Below, one piece after another: positions 32,456 through 41,229 of a DNA stretch of 64,000 nt (the first letter of the stretch is position 1; each line of letters starts with the position of its first letter). The DNA comes from Halarcobacter ebronensis (GTDB lineage: Bacteria; Campylobacterota; Campylobacteria; Campylobacterales; Arcobacteraceae): assembly GCF_013201825.1 (NCBI RefSeq), contig NZ_CP053836.1:1922001-1986000 (forward strand), given 5' to 3'. The notes beneath the pieces are model-generated. The model was not told the DNA's origin. It did not search any database and was given only the letters and a program-made list of their open reading frames with translations. Made by a program: the position numbers and the translations under genes.

Positions 32456-34164
32456 TGTATTAAAAGATAAGGTTTCCCATAAAATCTTATTACTAAAAAA
32501 ACAATCAAAAATCCAAGAGGTAATAAGATATATGCAGGTACACCAAATGCCGCAGGTAAATATCCACAAACAACTGCAATCACAGCTACAAAAATAGCAT
32601 AAAAAAGTTGTGTTGTAATATGATCCATATGATTACAAGAAGATGCCATTGAAGATAAAATTGAGGTATCTGAAATTGGTGAACAGTGGTCTCCAAAAAT
32701 AGCACCTGTTAATACTGCTCCAACATTTAAAACTATATAGTTATGTAAATCAACTCCCTCTAAACCTGTTTGAATACCAACTGCATTTGCTAAAGGGATT
32801 GTAAGAGGCATCAAAATTCCCATTGTTCCATATGAAGTACCAGTTGAAAATGAGATAATAGAACCAAGTATAAAAATAACTGTTGGAAGAATAAATTGTG
32901 GAGTAGAACTTGAAAGTAATGTTACTAAATAATTAGCTGTTCCAACCTCTTTCATAACTGCACTTAAAGACCAAGCTAAAATAAGAATAACAGCAGTTAT
33001 TACAAGAGCTTTTACACCATATACCCAAGTCTCTAATGCTTCATGCAGGTTAAATATTTTCTGTTTTAATCCCATTGCAATTGCAACAATTGAAGATAAT
33101 AAAGCTGCTTCAAAGATTACAACAGAGGCATCAGCTGCACCAAAAGCTTCTCTAATAGAAGAAAATGAATATGGATCAGCTTCAAGAACTTTTAAAGCAT
33201 CTCCTTCTAAAGAAGAGACTCCATTGATATAAAAACCAATAATTGCCATTACTATTAAAACCATAATTGGAATAATTGCATTATAAATAGAGTATTTTAT
33301 TCCCTCTTTTGGCAACATAAAAGAGTTTTCTTGATTCATTAGGGCACTATCTGTTTTTGGATCAGTAACTTCACCTTTATGGTGGGCTCTTGTTGCTGCT
33401 TTGTGCATAGGTCCAAACTCTCTTAAAGTAAGAGCTGAAAAGAATACAAAAGCCAACATTAAAATGTTGTAGAATCTATAAGGTAAAGTCTCAACAAAAA
33501 TTGCAAAGGCATTTATATTTGTTTGTCCAATTGCTTCATAAGCATCTTTAATTAGTGATAACTCATAACCAACCCATGTTGAAATCAAAGCAAGTCCAGC
33601 AATTGGAGCAGCAGTAGCATCTATAATAAATGCTAATTTTTCCCTTGAAACCTTTAACTTATCTGTTACTGGTCTCATAATTGGTCCTATTACAAGTGAG
33701 TTTGCATAATCATCAAAAAAGATAAAAAATCCCATAATCCAAGTGTAAATCTGAGCTGATGCAGGAGTTTTTGCCTTTTTTGCAAGTTTTTCAGCAATAG
33801 CTTTTGGACCACCCATTTTAGTAATAAGAGCAATCATTCCACCAATTGTTAAAACTTGTAAAACAATACCTGCATTCCAAGAATCAGCTAGTGAACCAAC
33901 CATTTTAGAAGAGATATCTACAAATACATTGTATAAAGAAGAGAGAATATTCTCTTGGCTAATATTTATCATAAATGCACCAACAAATATCCCCATAAAT
34001 AATGAAAAAATTACATTTCTTGTAATAAAAGCAAGTACAATTGCAACTAAAGGCGGTAAAAGGGTAAGAACCCCATAAACAGTAGATTTATCTGTATTAT
34101 CAGCACAAAACCCAAGTAAGGGAAAAAGAACTAAGAATACTATAATATTTAATATTGTCTTCAA
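32449..34164 (-). CDS. NhaC-family Na+/H+ antiporter
   Basis: This 571-residue protein has an N-terminal signal-like segment and about 12 to 14 membrane helices. NhaC-type motifs include VLTIGGMIALITKMGGPKAI, FIFFDDYANSLVIGPIMRPV, ATAAPIAGLALISTWVGYEL, FSTGTSYGTMGILMPLTIPL and FGDHCSPISDTSILSSMASS CNHMDH. Such proteins exchange Na+ for H+, or in some members couple Na+ to an organic acid. TTG 34164 follows AAGGAAAA. It stands alone and could equally be an amino-acid exchanger of the same family. Confidence 0.85.
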   Translation of the reverse strand: MKTILNIIVFLVLFPLLGFCADNTDKSTVYGVLTLLPPLVAIVLAFITRNVIFSLFMGIFVGAFMINISQENILSSLYNVFVDISSKMVGSLADSWNAGIVLQVLTIGGMIALITKMGGPKAIAEKLAKKAKTPASAQIYTWIMGFFIFFDDYANSLVIGPIMRPVTDKLKVSREKLAFIIDATAAPIAGLALISTWVGYELSLIKDAYEAIGQTNINAFAIFVETLPYRFYNILMLAFVFFSALTLREFGPMHKAATRAHHKGEVTDPKTDSALMNQENSFMLPKEGIKYSIYNAIIPIMVLIVMAIIGFYINGVSSLEGDALKVLEADPYSFSSIREAFGAADASVVIFEAALLSSIVAIAMGLKQKIFNLHEALETWVYGVKALVITAVILILAWSLSAVMKEVGTANYLVTLLSSSTPQFILPTVIFILGSIISFSTGTSYGTMGILMPLTIPLANAVGIQTGLEGVDLHNYIVLNVGAVLTGAIFGDHCSPISDTSILSSMASSCNHMDHITTQLFYAIFVAVIAVVCGYLPAAFGVPAYILLPLGFLIVFLVIRFYGKPYLLIQK

Positions 34165-34256
34165 ATATTTTCCTTAAAAAAAATAGTAAAAAGTATAGCA
34201 AAAGAGTGGTTAAAGAGTTTCAAAATTACAAGATAATCTTATAAAAGTTTCATAAC

Positions 34257-35057
34257 TTAGGTTTGTTGAATCTCTTTTGAGTTTGCTTTTGCTTGTAAAA
34301 AATCTGATATTTGTATCAGACAAAAAGTTACAATAAAAATCATAAGACCAGGGAAGAAGCTAACCCACCATGCAATATCTATGACAGCTTTCCCATCACT
34401 AAGAAGAGTTCCCCAAGACATATTAGGAGGATTTACTCCTAAACCTAAGAATGAGAGTCCAGATTCTGCCAATATTGCTCCACTTACTCCAAAAGTAAAA
34501 GAGATAAGAAAAATAGGAGCAAAAAGTGGTGCAAAATATTTAAAGATAATTTTCATTTTAGATACATTTGCAAGTTTTAAAATCTTTATAAAAGGTCTAT
34601 TTCCTATTGCAAAACTCTCACTTCTAATAAGCCTTGCCATTCCCATCCATCCTGTAATAGAGATAACAATTACTAAAATTAAAGAGGAAGCTTGAATATA
34701 TGAAACAAGAGCTAAAAGTAAAAAGAAAGTAGGAAAAGTTAGAAACAGGTCAATTATAATTGTAATAGATTTATCAATATTACCTTTAAAGAATCCTGCA
34801 TTTATACCAATAAAAAGTCCAATGATTGAAGCAATTGCTGCACTTAAAAAACCAACAATCAAAGAGGTTTGACCTCCATTTAAAACCCTTGCTAAAATGT
34901 CTCTTCCTAATCTATCTGTACCAAATAGATGTTGTAAAGAGGGAGCTTGTAATATTTTAGTAGGATCTAGTATATATGGTGAAGTAGTATAAAAAAATGG
35001 AAGAAGAAATACCAATAAAATAAGTGTTACTAAAATATATGAAGCTACTTTTACCAT
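34257..35057 (-). CDS. Oligopeptide/nickel-type ABC permease (OppC/DppC/NikC-like)
   Basis: This 266-residue protein has five or six membrane helices and the OppC-type signature LFGTDRLGRDILARVLNGGQ TSL near the start. The permease EAA-like loop lies around ALAESGLSFLGLGVNPPNMS WGTLL. Partner permease, ATPases and binding protein are not adjacent, which is unusual because these transporters are normally encoded together. The stop codon is followed by the NhaC gene after a gap. It is closely linked to rsmD upstream. Confidence 0.85.
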   Translation of the reverse strand: MVKVASYILVTLILLVFLLPFFYTTSPYILDPTKILQAPSLQHLFGTDRLGRDILARVLNGGQTSLIVGFLSAAIASIIGLFIGINAGFFKGNIDKSITIIIDLFLTFPTFFLLLALVSYIQASSLILVIVISITGWMGMARLIRSESFAIGNRPFIKILKLANVSKMKIIFKYFAPLFAPIFLISFTFGVSGAILAESGLSFLGLGVNPPNMSWGTLLSDGKAVIDIAWWVSFFPGLMIFIVTFCLIQISDFLQAKANSKEIQQT

Positions 35058-35063
35058 AAATAT

Positions 35064-35654
35064 TTACTTGTACGTGTAATATGAAAGAGAACTCTTTCCA
35101 AATTTCTTTGTTTTATTTAAAACAAATTTTCCTAAGACTTCTGGCATATCAAGGGTTGAAACATGTTCAACAATAACAATAAAAATATTTTCATTTTCAA
35201 TATTTTCAATCATCTGAAAACTTTTATTATATATCTCTTCCATCCCTTCCCTATAATCAAAAGGGGGATCAATATATATAATTAACTCATCATTAGAGTT
35301 CTTTAGACTACTAATAGTTGCTGGCGTTTGAACAAAAGTATCACCCATCATAGTTTGGCAACTATCAGGTTCAATGGTTTTGCAATTTTTTGTCAAAATT
35401 TTATATGAGTTTCTATCCAACTCTACAAAATATGCCCTTTTTGCACCTCTACTGATTGCTTCAAGACCAATACTTCCACTTCCCGCAAAAGCTTCAATAA
35501 AAATCTTATCAATAATATCAAATTGTAATACATTAAAAAGTGACTCTTTTAGCCTAGCCTTTGAACTTCTTGTTACATCTAAAGATGGAAGTTCTAAAAC
35601 TTTCCCTTTATATTTTCCTGCAATAATTTTTGTTGTTGGTTTACTGTTTTTCAT
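35064..35654 (-). CDS. rsmD: 16S rRNA (guanine-966 N2)-methyltransferase RsmD
   Basis: This protein of about 196 residues has the RsmD layout: IIAGKYKGKVLELPS at the start, TRSSKARLKESLFNVLQFDI, FIEAFAGSGSIGLEAISRGA (AdoMet loop) and the catalytic IYIDPPFDYREG. It methylates G966 of 16S rRNA during 30S assembly. The start is uncertain: TTG 35666 gives four more residues, but ATG 35654 matches the usual N-terminus better. It lies 6 nt upstream of the permease gene. Confidence 0.92.
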   Translation of the reverse strand: MKNSKPTTKIIAGKYKGKVLELPSLDVTRSSKARLKESLFNVLQFDIIDKIFIEAFAGSGSIGLEAISRGAKRAYFVELDRNSYKILTKNCKTIEPDSCQTMMGDTFVQTPATISSLKNSNDELIIYIDPPFDYREGMEEIYNKSFQMIENIENENIFIVIVEHVSTLDMPEVLGKFVLNKTKKFGKSSLSYYTYK

Positions 35655-35808
35655 ATCTTTTTTCAATAATAAATTTTAATGTATTATAATCTAAAATTGT
35701 TAAGGATTTAATTTGAAATAAGTTTATTAATATTTGGTTAATATAAGATTCAATTTTAGTAATTTTATCATGTTATAATTTTGCTATTAGATTTAGAAGG
35801 ACGAAGTT

Positions 35809-36297
35809 ATGAATAGATTTAAATTTAAAGATTTGGCAACATCTCTTACAACTCTTATATTTTTAGTTGTTGGAATTAGTGGAGTAATGTTGTATTTTAA
35901 AATTTTTAATGGTCAAGTAAAAGAGTTACATGAAATTTTAGGCTTACTTTTTGTTGCTGCTGTGGTGTTGCATCTTGTTGCAAATTGGAAACCTATGAAA
36001 AGCTACTTTAAAAAGAAAATTTTTATTAGAGTATCACTAATTGTTGTAGTAATAAGTGCCATTTTCATTTTTCAAAGTGCAAATATAGGCAATGACCCAA
36101 AAGGTTTAGTATTAAAAAGTGTTGTTGATGCACCAATTAAAAGCTCTTTAGAGGTTTTAGGAGTTGATTATGAAAGTGCTAAATTAAAATTGACAAAAGA
36201 GAATATTCAAAATGTTGATGCAAACTCAATTGGAGACATAGCAAAAGCAAATAGTGCAAGTCCCTTTAAAATTATTGCAATAATTACAGCTAAATAA
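35809..36297 (+). CDS. Small membrane protein, DUF4405-like
   Basis: This 162-residue protein has three hydrophobic helices (about 12-32, 45-62, 73-92). The second contains LHEILGLLFVAAVVLHLVAN W, with paired histidines resembling cytochrome b561/DUF4405-type haem-binding helices. A periplasmic tail (about 95-162) with a repeat-like STSIGDIAKAN region follows. AGGACGAAG precedes the ATG. The role is probably in membrane redox, but haem binding is not proven. Confidence 0.6.
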   Translation: MNRFKFKDLATSLTTLIFLVVGISGVMLYFKIFNGQVKELHEILGLLFVAAVVLHLVANWKPMKSYFKKKIFIRVSLIVVVISAIFIFQSANIGNDPKGLVLKSVVDAPIKSSLEVLGVDYESAKLKLTKENIQNVDANSIGDIAKANSASPFKIIAIITAK

Positions 36298-36361
36298 ATT
36301 TTGTAATTAAAAAAATACTCTTTATAAGATAGAATTCAAAAATTTAACAAAAAGGGTATTT

Positions 36362-36877
36362 TTGCCAAAGAAAAAACTTAAAAAATTTTTACCTACCCAT
36401 GAAAAAATCAAAGAACAAAAACTATTAAAAATATTTGGAAATTTTTTACATAAAAGAGAGATTTGGAGTCTAAGTAGAAAAAAAGTATTAGGCGGAGTCT
36501 TTATTGGAATATTTGTAGCTTGTCTTCCAATGCCACTTCAAATGGTTTTAGCTTCACTTTTGGCAATAATTTTTAATGTCAATCTTCCAATAAGTTTTGC
36601 TTTGATATTTATAACTAACCCTCTTACAATGCCCCCACTATTTTTCTTTGAGTATCAAATAGGGAAATGGATACTTCAACCTGAAAATCCAGTTGAGTTT
36701 AATTTTGATTCAATGTATGATAACTTTGATGAAATTGCACTTTGTTTATATTTAGGCTCAATTATTTTAGGTTTGATTTTAGCATTTGTTTCAAGATTTA
36801 TTGTAAACTTTGTATGGATTAGAACAGTAAGAAAAGATAGAAAAACTTCACAAAATAGATATATAAGTGAGGAATAA
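36362..36877 (+). CDS. DUF2062 membrane protein
   Basis: This 171-residue protein begins at TTG with a basic N-terminus (MPKKKLKKFLPTHEKI). It has the DUF2062 pattern: SRKKVLGGVFIGIFVACLPM PLQM, then NLPISFALIFITNPLTMPPL FFFEYQIG, and a last helix. The family is found widely in Gram-negative bacteria and has no firm function. It shares a terminator with the convergent Mop-domain gene. Confidence 0.85.
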   Translation: MPKKKLKKFLPTHEKIKEQKLLKIFGNFLHKREIWSLSRKKVLGGVFIGIFVACLPMPLQMVLASLLAIIFNVNLPISFALIFITNPLTMPPLFFFEYQIGKWILQPENPVEFNFDSMYDNFDEIALCLYLGSIILGLILAFVSRFIVNFVWIRTVRKDRKTSQNRYISEE

Positions 36878-36885
36878 CCTCACTT
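36865..36885. terminator. Bidirectional terminator
   Basis: AAGTGAGG (36865-36872), loop AATAA, CCTCACTT (36878-36885). It lies between convergent genes; the TAA stop of the DUF2062 gene is in the loop. Confidence 0.75.
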
Positions 36886-36889
36886 AACT

Positions 36890-37306
36890 TTATGCAACTA
36901 AAATTACATTAGAAGCTTTAATTATCGCATATGCAGTTTCACCTACACTAAATCCTAAATCTTCTACAGCATCATTTGTAACAATAGCATAAATAGTTCC
37001 ATTGTCTCCAATTGATAGTTTAACTTCAGAGTTTACAGCACCTTTAATAAGCTCTTTAATAGTACCTTTTATTGTATTTCTAGCTGAAACTTTTAGTGGT
37101 TCTTTTGAAAGAATTACAGATGAAGATTTAATTAAAGCAGTAACTTCCATACCTTTTGTTAATCCTAAAGAATCAACTGACTCTTTTGTTATTGTTGCTG
37201 AGATATGAATTCCAGAGTTAACATCAAGTTTAACCTCCGACATAACAACACCAACTTGAATATCTGAAATTTTTCCTGTTAATTCATTTCTTGCACTTGT
37301 TTTCAT
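36890..37306 (-). CDS. Tandem Mop (TOBE) molybdate-binding protein
   Basis: This 138-residue protein has two copies of the Mop fold: SARNELTGKISDIQVGVVMS (from residue 3) and SARNTIKGTIKELIKGAVNS (from about 72), each ending ...IKSS/ASNVIL. It is molbindin-like, storing or buffering molybdate or tungstate in the cytosol. It has no HTH domain, so it is not ModE itself. A ModE-like palindrome lies upstream (37369-37408), suggesting molybdate-responsive expression. Confidence 0.88.
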   Translation of the reverse strand: MKTSARNELTGKISDIQVGVVMSEVKLDVNSGIHISATITKESVDSLGLTKGMEVTALIKSSSVILSKEPLKVSARNTIKGTIKELIKGAVNSEVKLSIGDNGTIYAIVTNDAVEDLGFSVGETAYAIIKASNVILVA

Positions 37307-37368
37307 TTTACGTCCCTTTAAATTATTTTAAACATTATATTCCCTGAAAACTTAAGAATAACTTCATA

Positions 37369-37408
37369 CGTTATATATTTTTTTCTATATAGAAATACCT
37401 ATATAACG
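37369..37408. promoter_or_regulatory. ModE-like operator upstream of the Mop gene
   Basis: CGTTATATA (37369-37377) and TATATAACG (37400-37408) are perfect inverted half-sites around a central CTATATAG (37385-37392). Each outer half-site with the central one resembles the E. coli ModE operator (CGnTATATA..TATATAnCG) as I remember it, which would make this a double site. Confidence 0.55.
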
Positions 37409-37480
37409 ATGTTTTAAACATTTTTTTATGTTTTATAGTTAAAAGAAAGAATGATTAATAATTAAAAAATGAGTGGGAAA

Positions 37481-37507
37481 AAGATAAGGTAAAAAATACC
37501 TTATCTT
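37481..37507 (-). terminator. Terminator of rny
   Basis: AAGATAAGGTA (37481-37491) and TACCTTATCTT (37497-37507) pair perfectly. On the minus strand the stem is followed by TTTCCC, and it overlaps the last codons of rny. Confidence 0.8.
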
Positions 37508-39057
37508 GCATAAGAAGAAGCTCTAAGTTCTCTAATTACATTTACTTTTATTTCCCCAGGATATTGAACTTTCTCTTCAATCTCTTGAGCAATTTCAGTT
37601 GCTAGTAATACTGCTTCATCATCATTTACAAGTTCTGCTTTTACAATTACTCTTACTTCTCTTCCAGCATTAATTGCAAATGCATTGATTACTCCTGTTT
37701 TACTTGTAGAGATATTTTCAACCTCTTCAACTCTTTTTAGGAAACTCTCTAACACTTCTCTTCTAGCACCTGGTCTAGCTGCACTTAGGGCATCTGCTGC
37801 ACATACAGCGGCACTCTCAACATTTATTGGTTCTTCATGACCATGGTGAGCGTAAATACCATTTATAACAGTATCTGGTTCATCATATCTTTTACAGATT
37901 TCTGCACCTAAATCCACATGGCTTCCTGGCATTTCATGTGTTAATGCCTTTCCTATATCATGCAGAAGTCCAGCACGTCTTGCTAAAATAGGATCTCCTC
38001 CCATTTGTGCTGCAAGCAGTCCTGCTAAGTGAGCTACTTCTAAGGTATGAGCTAAAGCATTTTGACCATAAGAAGCTCTATATCTTAATCTTCCAACAAG
38101 TTTGATAAGCTCTGGATGCATAGACTTAATTCCTAGCTCCATAATCACATCTTCACCCTCTTTTTGGATGTTTTTATCAAATTCATGTTTAACTTTACTA
38201 TAAATCTCTTCAATTCTAGCAGGTTGAATTCTTCCATCCTCAAGAAGTTCTTGAATAGTTTTTGTTGCAACAGCTCTTCTATAAAGATTAAAAGAAGAGA
38301 TAGTAATTGTATTTGGCGTATCATCAATAATAATATCAACCCCAAGTAACATTTCAAGAGCTTTAATATTTCTTCCCTCTTTACCAATAATTTTCCCTTT
38401 TGTCTCTTCATCACTAAGTGGAATATTATTAATAAGTCTCTCCGCTGCAAACTCTCCTGCATATCTTGTAACCGCATGAGATAACATATTGTTAATCTCT
38501 TCTTTGCATTTTAACTCTGCAAGTTTATATCTTTTTCTAAAAATAGAGGCAATTTTTGCTCTACTATCCTCTTTTACTTGCTCAATCATAAGCTCTTTTG
38601 CTTCATCTTCTGTTAGCCCTGAAGCATTTTCTAAAACTTTTATTGCTTTTGAAATTTTCTCTTCATAAGTTTTTTGTTGTCTTTTTAAACCCTCTTTAAT
38701 AGTTGTGATTTTTTCATTATTCGCAACTATTTGAGCTTTTTCCTCTTTGATTGCTCTAAGTTCTGATTCAAGATGATGATTTAACTCTTTCTCTTTTCTT
38801 TCGATTTGAGAAAGCATATCATCATACTCTCTTTTTGCAGACTTAAACTCCCTATCATAATCCCTTTTTGCCCTAATTTGTGCATCTTTTAAAAGGACTT
38901 CAGCCTCATGTTCTATAACCTTTGCCTTTGCTTTTGCTTGTTCAATATAGATATCAAATTTTGCTTTATTGATTTTTTTAAGAACAAAGACAGTAATTGC
39001 AACACTTATTATTGCTACGACTATTCCTACTATTATATCACTTATAATAAATTCCAT
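37501..39057 (-). CDS. rny: Ribonuclease Y
   Basis: This protein of about 518 residues has an N-terminal membrane helix (IVGIVVAIISVAITVFVL), a long charged coiled coil (about 40-190), a KH domain (GKIIGKEGRNIKALEMLLGV) and an HD domain with GLLHDIGKALTHE and YAHHGHEE. It is a membrane-bound endoribonuclease that starts mRNA decay. ATG 39057 is preferred, with AAGG 8 nt upstream; TTG 39063 is too close to it. It is 10 nt from the 5-formyl-THF cyclo-ligase gene in the same direction. Confidence 0.95.
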   Translation of the reverse strand: MEFIISDIIVGIVVAIISVAITVFVLKKINKAKFDIYIEQAKAKAKVIEHEAEVLLKDAQIRAKRDYDREFKSAKREYDDMLSQIERKEKELNHHLESELRAIKEEKAQIVANNEKITTIKEGLKRQQKTYEEKISKAIKVLENASGLTEDEAKELMIEQVKEDSRAKIASIFRKRYKLAELKCKEEINNMLSHAVTRYAGEFAAERLINNIPLSDEETKGKIIGKEGRNIKALEMLLGVDIIIDDTPNTITISSFNLYRRAVATKTIQELLEDGRIQPARIEEIYSKVKHEFDKNIQKEGEDVIMELGIKSMHPELIKLVGRLRYRASYGQNALAHTLEVAHLAGLLAAQMGGDPILARRAGLLHDIGKALTHEMPGSHVDLGAEICKRYDEPDTVINGIYAHHGHEEPINVESAAVCAADALSAARPGARREVLESFLKRVEEVENISTSKTGVINAFAINAGREVRVIVKAELVNDDEAVLLATEIAQEIEEKVQYPGEIKVNVIRELRASSYAR

Positions 39058-39067
39058 ATTCAAAACC

Positions 39068-39604
39068 TTAATCTGTAATAATATAATCGGCTTGAATATC
39101 GTACTTATCAGTTAGAGTCTTTTCTGTTTTACATAAAGTTAGCTGAGTAAAAACTATTATTGGTCTGTACTTTAATCTATCAAAAAACCTATCGTACATC
39201 CCTTTGCCAAAACCAACTCTTTTGCACTCTTTATCAACCCCTACAACAGGAACTATTGCAAGGTCTATTCTATTATCTATACAAAATGAATTTGCGGGTT
39301 CTTTTATCTTGAACTTTTTAGTCTCAAGTGGCAACCTATATCTTACTAATTTAAAACTGTCCTCAACCATAAAAGGGACAAATACCTTTTTTTGTCTCTT
39401 TCTTAAATAATTTATCAATGGAAAAACATTAACTTCCATACCCACTGGAATATATAACAAAATACTATTTGCTTTATATTTTTCTATAATGTTTTTTAAT
39501 TTTTCTACTGTTTTTTTCTCTTTGCTAAACTTTAAAAACTGGCTTGTAAACTCTAATCTTTTAATACACGATTTCCTAAAATCACTCTTGTGATCTCTTT
39601 CCAT
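39068..39604 (-). CDS. 5-formyltetrahydrofolate cyclo-ligase
   Basis: This 178-residue protein has the family pattern: basic N-terminus (KSDFRKSCIKRLEF), ILLYIPVGMEVNVFPLINYL in the substrate region, VFVPFMVEDSFKLVRY, and the conserved VGVDKECKRVGFGKGMYDRF ATP/metal segment. It converts 5-formyl-THF to 5,10-methenyl-THF using ATP. It is the first gene of a pair with rny. Confidence 0.9.
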   Translation of the reverse strand: MERDHKSDFRKSCIKRLEFTSQFLKFSKEKKTVEKLKNIIEKYKANSILLYIPVGMEVNVFPLINYLRKRQKKVFVPFMVEDSFKLVRYRLPLETKKFKIKEPANSFCIDNRIDLAIVPVVGVDKECKRVGFGKGMYDRFFDRLKYRPIIVFTQLTLCKTEKTLTDKYDIQADYIITD

Positions 39605-39664
39605 ATTTAAGCCTTACTTAGGTAAAATTCTTACCTTAAATTATTTTACCCACAAGGAATTAAA

Positions 39665-40207
39665 ATGCAGTTTAAAAAATTGACATTTTTGTTAATTTTA
39701 ATAATTTTAGTGGTTACTGGATGTGACTCTAAAAAAGAGACAGTAGTAAAAGAGCAAACAAAGTTTCAAATAAGCTCACAACTTGCTCCACAATTAACTT
39801 TAGAAAAAAATGATATAGGTATTGATTTTAAAGAGTTAAAAGGTAAAGTTATTTTACTTAATTTTTTTGCAACTTGGTGCCCACCTTGTAAAGCAGAGAT
39901 TCCCCATTTAATAAGACTAAAAGATAAATATAAAGATAATTTTGAGATTGTTGCACTTAATATGGGTGAAGAGAATGGGACACTTTCTCCCCAAGAAAAG
40001 GTTAATGCTTTTATAAATGATTATATGATTAATTATCATGTTTCAAATAGTAAAGAGAACTTCAAAATTTCTGATATTATGGGGAATGTAAGAGTTATCC
40101 CTACCATGTTTCTTTTTGATACAACAGGAAAAATTGTTCAAAAGTATGTGGGAATTGTTCCAGAAGAGATGATGGAAACAGACATAAAAAAAGCATTAGG
40201 AATATAA
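39665..40207 (+). CDS. TlpA-like thioredoxin-fold lipoprotein
   Basis: This 180-residue protein has an N-terminal lipoprotein signal (LILIILVVTGC, lipobox Cys about residue 20). A TlpA/ResA-type thioredoxin domain follows, with the redox motif WCPPC (FFATWCPPCKAEIPHL) and the cis-proline segment VRVIPTMFLFD. It is a periplasmic, membrane-anchored reductant, commonly for cytochrome c maturation or metal-site assembly. It ends 1 nt before ftsY. Confidence 0.9.
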   Translation: MQFKKLTFLLILIILVVTGCDSKKETVVKEQTKFQISSQLAPQLTLEKNDIGIDFKELKGKVILLNFFATWCPPCKAEIPHLIRLKDKYKDNFEIVALNMGEENGTLSPQEKVNAFINDYMINYHVSNSKENFKISDIMGNVRVIPTMFLFDTTGKIVQKYVGIVPEEMMETDIKKALGI

Positions 40208-40208
40208 A

Positions 40209-41153
40209 ATGTTTGGCTTTTTGAAAAAAGGAAATGAAAAGCAAAAGAGCGAAGATATTATAAAAGAAGAGGATAATAGTGGTTTTTTTTCAAAAGCCTT
40301 ATCAAAAACCTTTGAAAATATAAAAGCTGTAGTTCCACAAAAAAAAGAGAAAATATCTTTTGATGAGATTGAAGAGCTGTTAATTGAAGCAGATATGGAA
40401 TACGAAATAATAGAAAAAGCTATGGATGGACTTCCTGAGTATATTACAAGAAAACAGTTAAGACACAGACTTGTAATGCTTTTTGAACATGCTCCAGATG
40501 TTGATTTGTCAAATCTTCCAAAACCCTTTGTAAGACTTATTATTGGAGTTAATGGGGCAGGAAAAACAACAACAATAGCAAAACTTGCAAACAAAAGCAA
40601 AAAAGAGGGAAAATCTGTTATTCTTGGAGCTGGAGACACTTTTAGAGCAGCAGCAATTGAACAACTATCAACTTGGGCAAATAAACTAAATGTTCCTATT
40701 ATAAAGACTCAACAAGGACATGATGCAAGTGCAGTTGCATATGATACTATCTCTTCTGCTATTGCAAAAAATATTGATAATGTAATAATAGATACAGCAG
40801 GACGACTTCAAACGCAAACAAACCTAAGTAATGAACTTAAAAAGATTGTAAAAGTATGTAGTAAAGCAATGAGTGATGCACCTCATCAAAAATTAATGAT
40901 TTTAGATGGAACACAAGGGAACTCAGCAATAGCACAAGCTCGTGCTTTTAATGAAATGGTTGGAATTGATGGAATAATAGTTACTAAACTTGATGGAACT
41001 GCAAAAGGTGGTGCTCTATTTTCTATTTCAAACCAACTTGAAGTTCCAATTTTTTATATTGGTATTGGAGAGAGTGCGGAAGATTTGATTGAATTTAGCC
41101 CAGATGAGTTTGTAGATAGCTTGCTTAATGAAATCTATACAGAAGAGAAATAA
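40209..41153 (+). CDS. ftsY: Signal recognition particle receptor FtsY
   Basis: This 314-residue protein has a short charged N-terminal region, the four-helix N domain and the SRP GTPase domain: P-loop GVNGAGKTTTIAKLA, DTFRAAAIEQL, the G3 motif DTAGRLQTQ, TKLDGTAKGG and IGIGESAEDL. It docks the signal recognition particle at the membrane for co-translational insertion. The long acidic A domain of E. coli is absent, as usual in this phylum. It follows the tlpA-like gene directly. Confidence 0.96.
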   Translation: MFGFLKKGNEKQKSEDIIKEEDNSGFFSKALSKTFENIKAVVPQKKEKISFDEIEELLIEADMEYEIIEKAMDGLPEYITRKQLRHRLVMLFEHAPDVDLSNLPKPFVRLIIGVNGAGKTTTIAKLANKSKKEGKSVILGAGDTFRAAAIEQLSTWANKLNVPIIKTQQGHDASAVAYDTISSAIAKNIDNVIIDTAGRLQTQTNLSNELKKIVKVCSKAMSDAPHQKLMILDGTQGNSAIAQARAFNEMVGIDGIIVTKLDGTAKGGALFSISNQLEVPIFYIGIGESAEDLIEFSPDEFVDSLLNEIYTEEK

Positions 41154-41229
41154 CAAAATATTACTAATGTAAAAATTGATATAAGTTAAGCTATACTAAA
41201 TAGAAATTTAAAACTATTGGAATAGCCCT

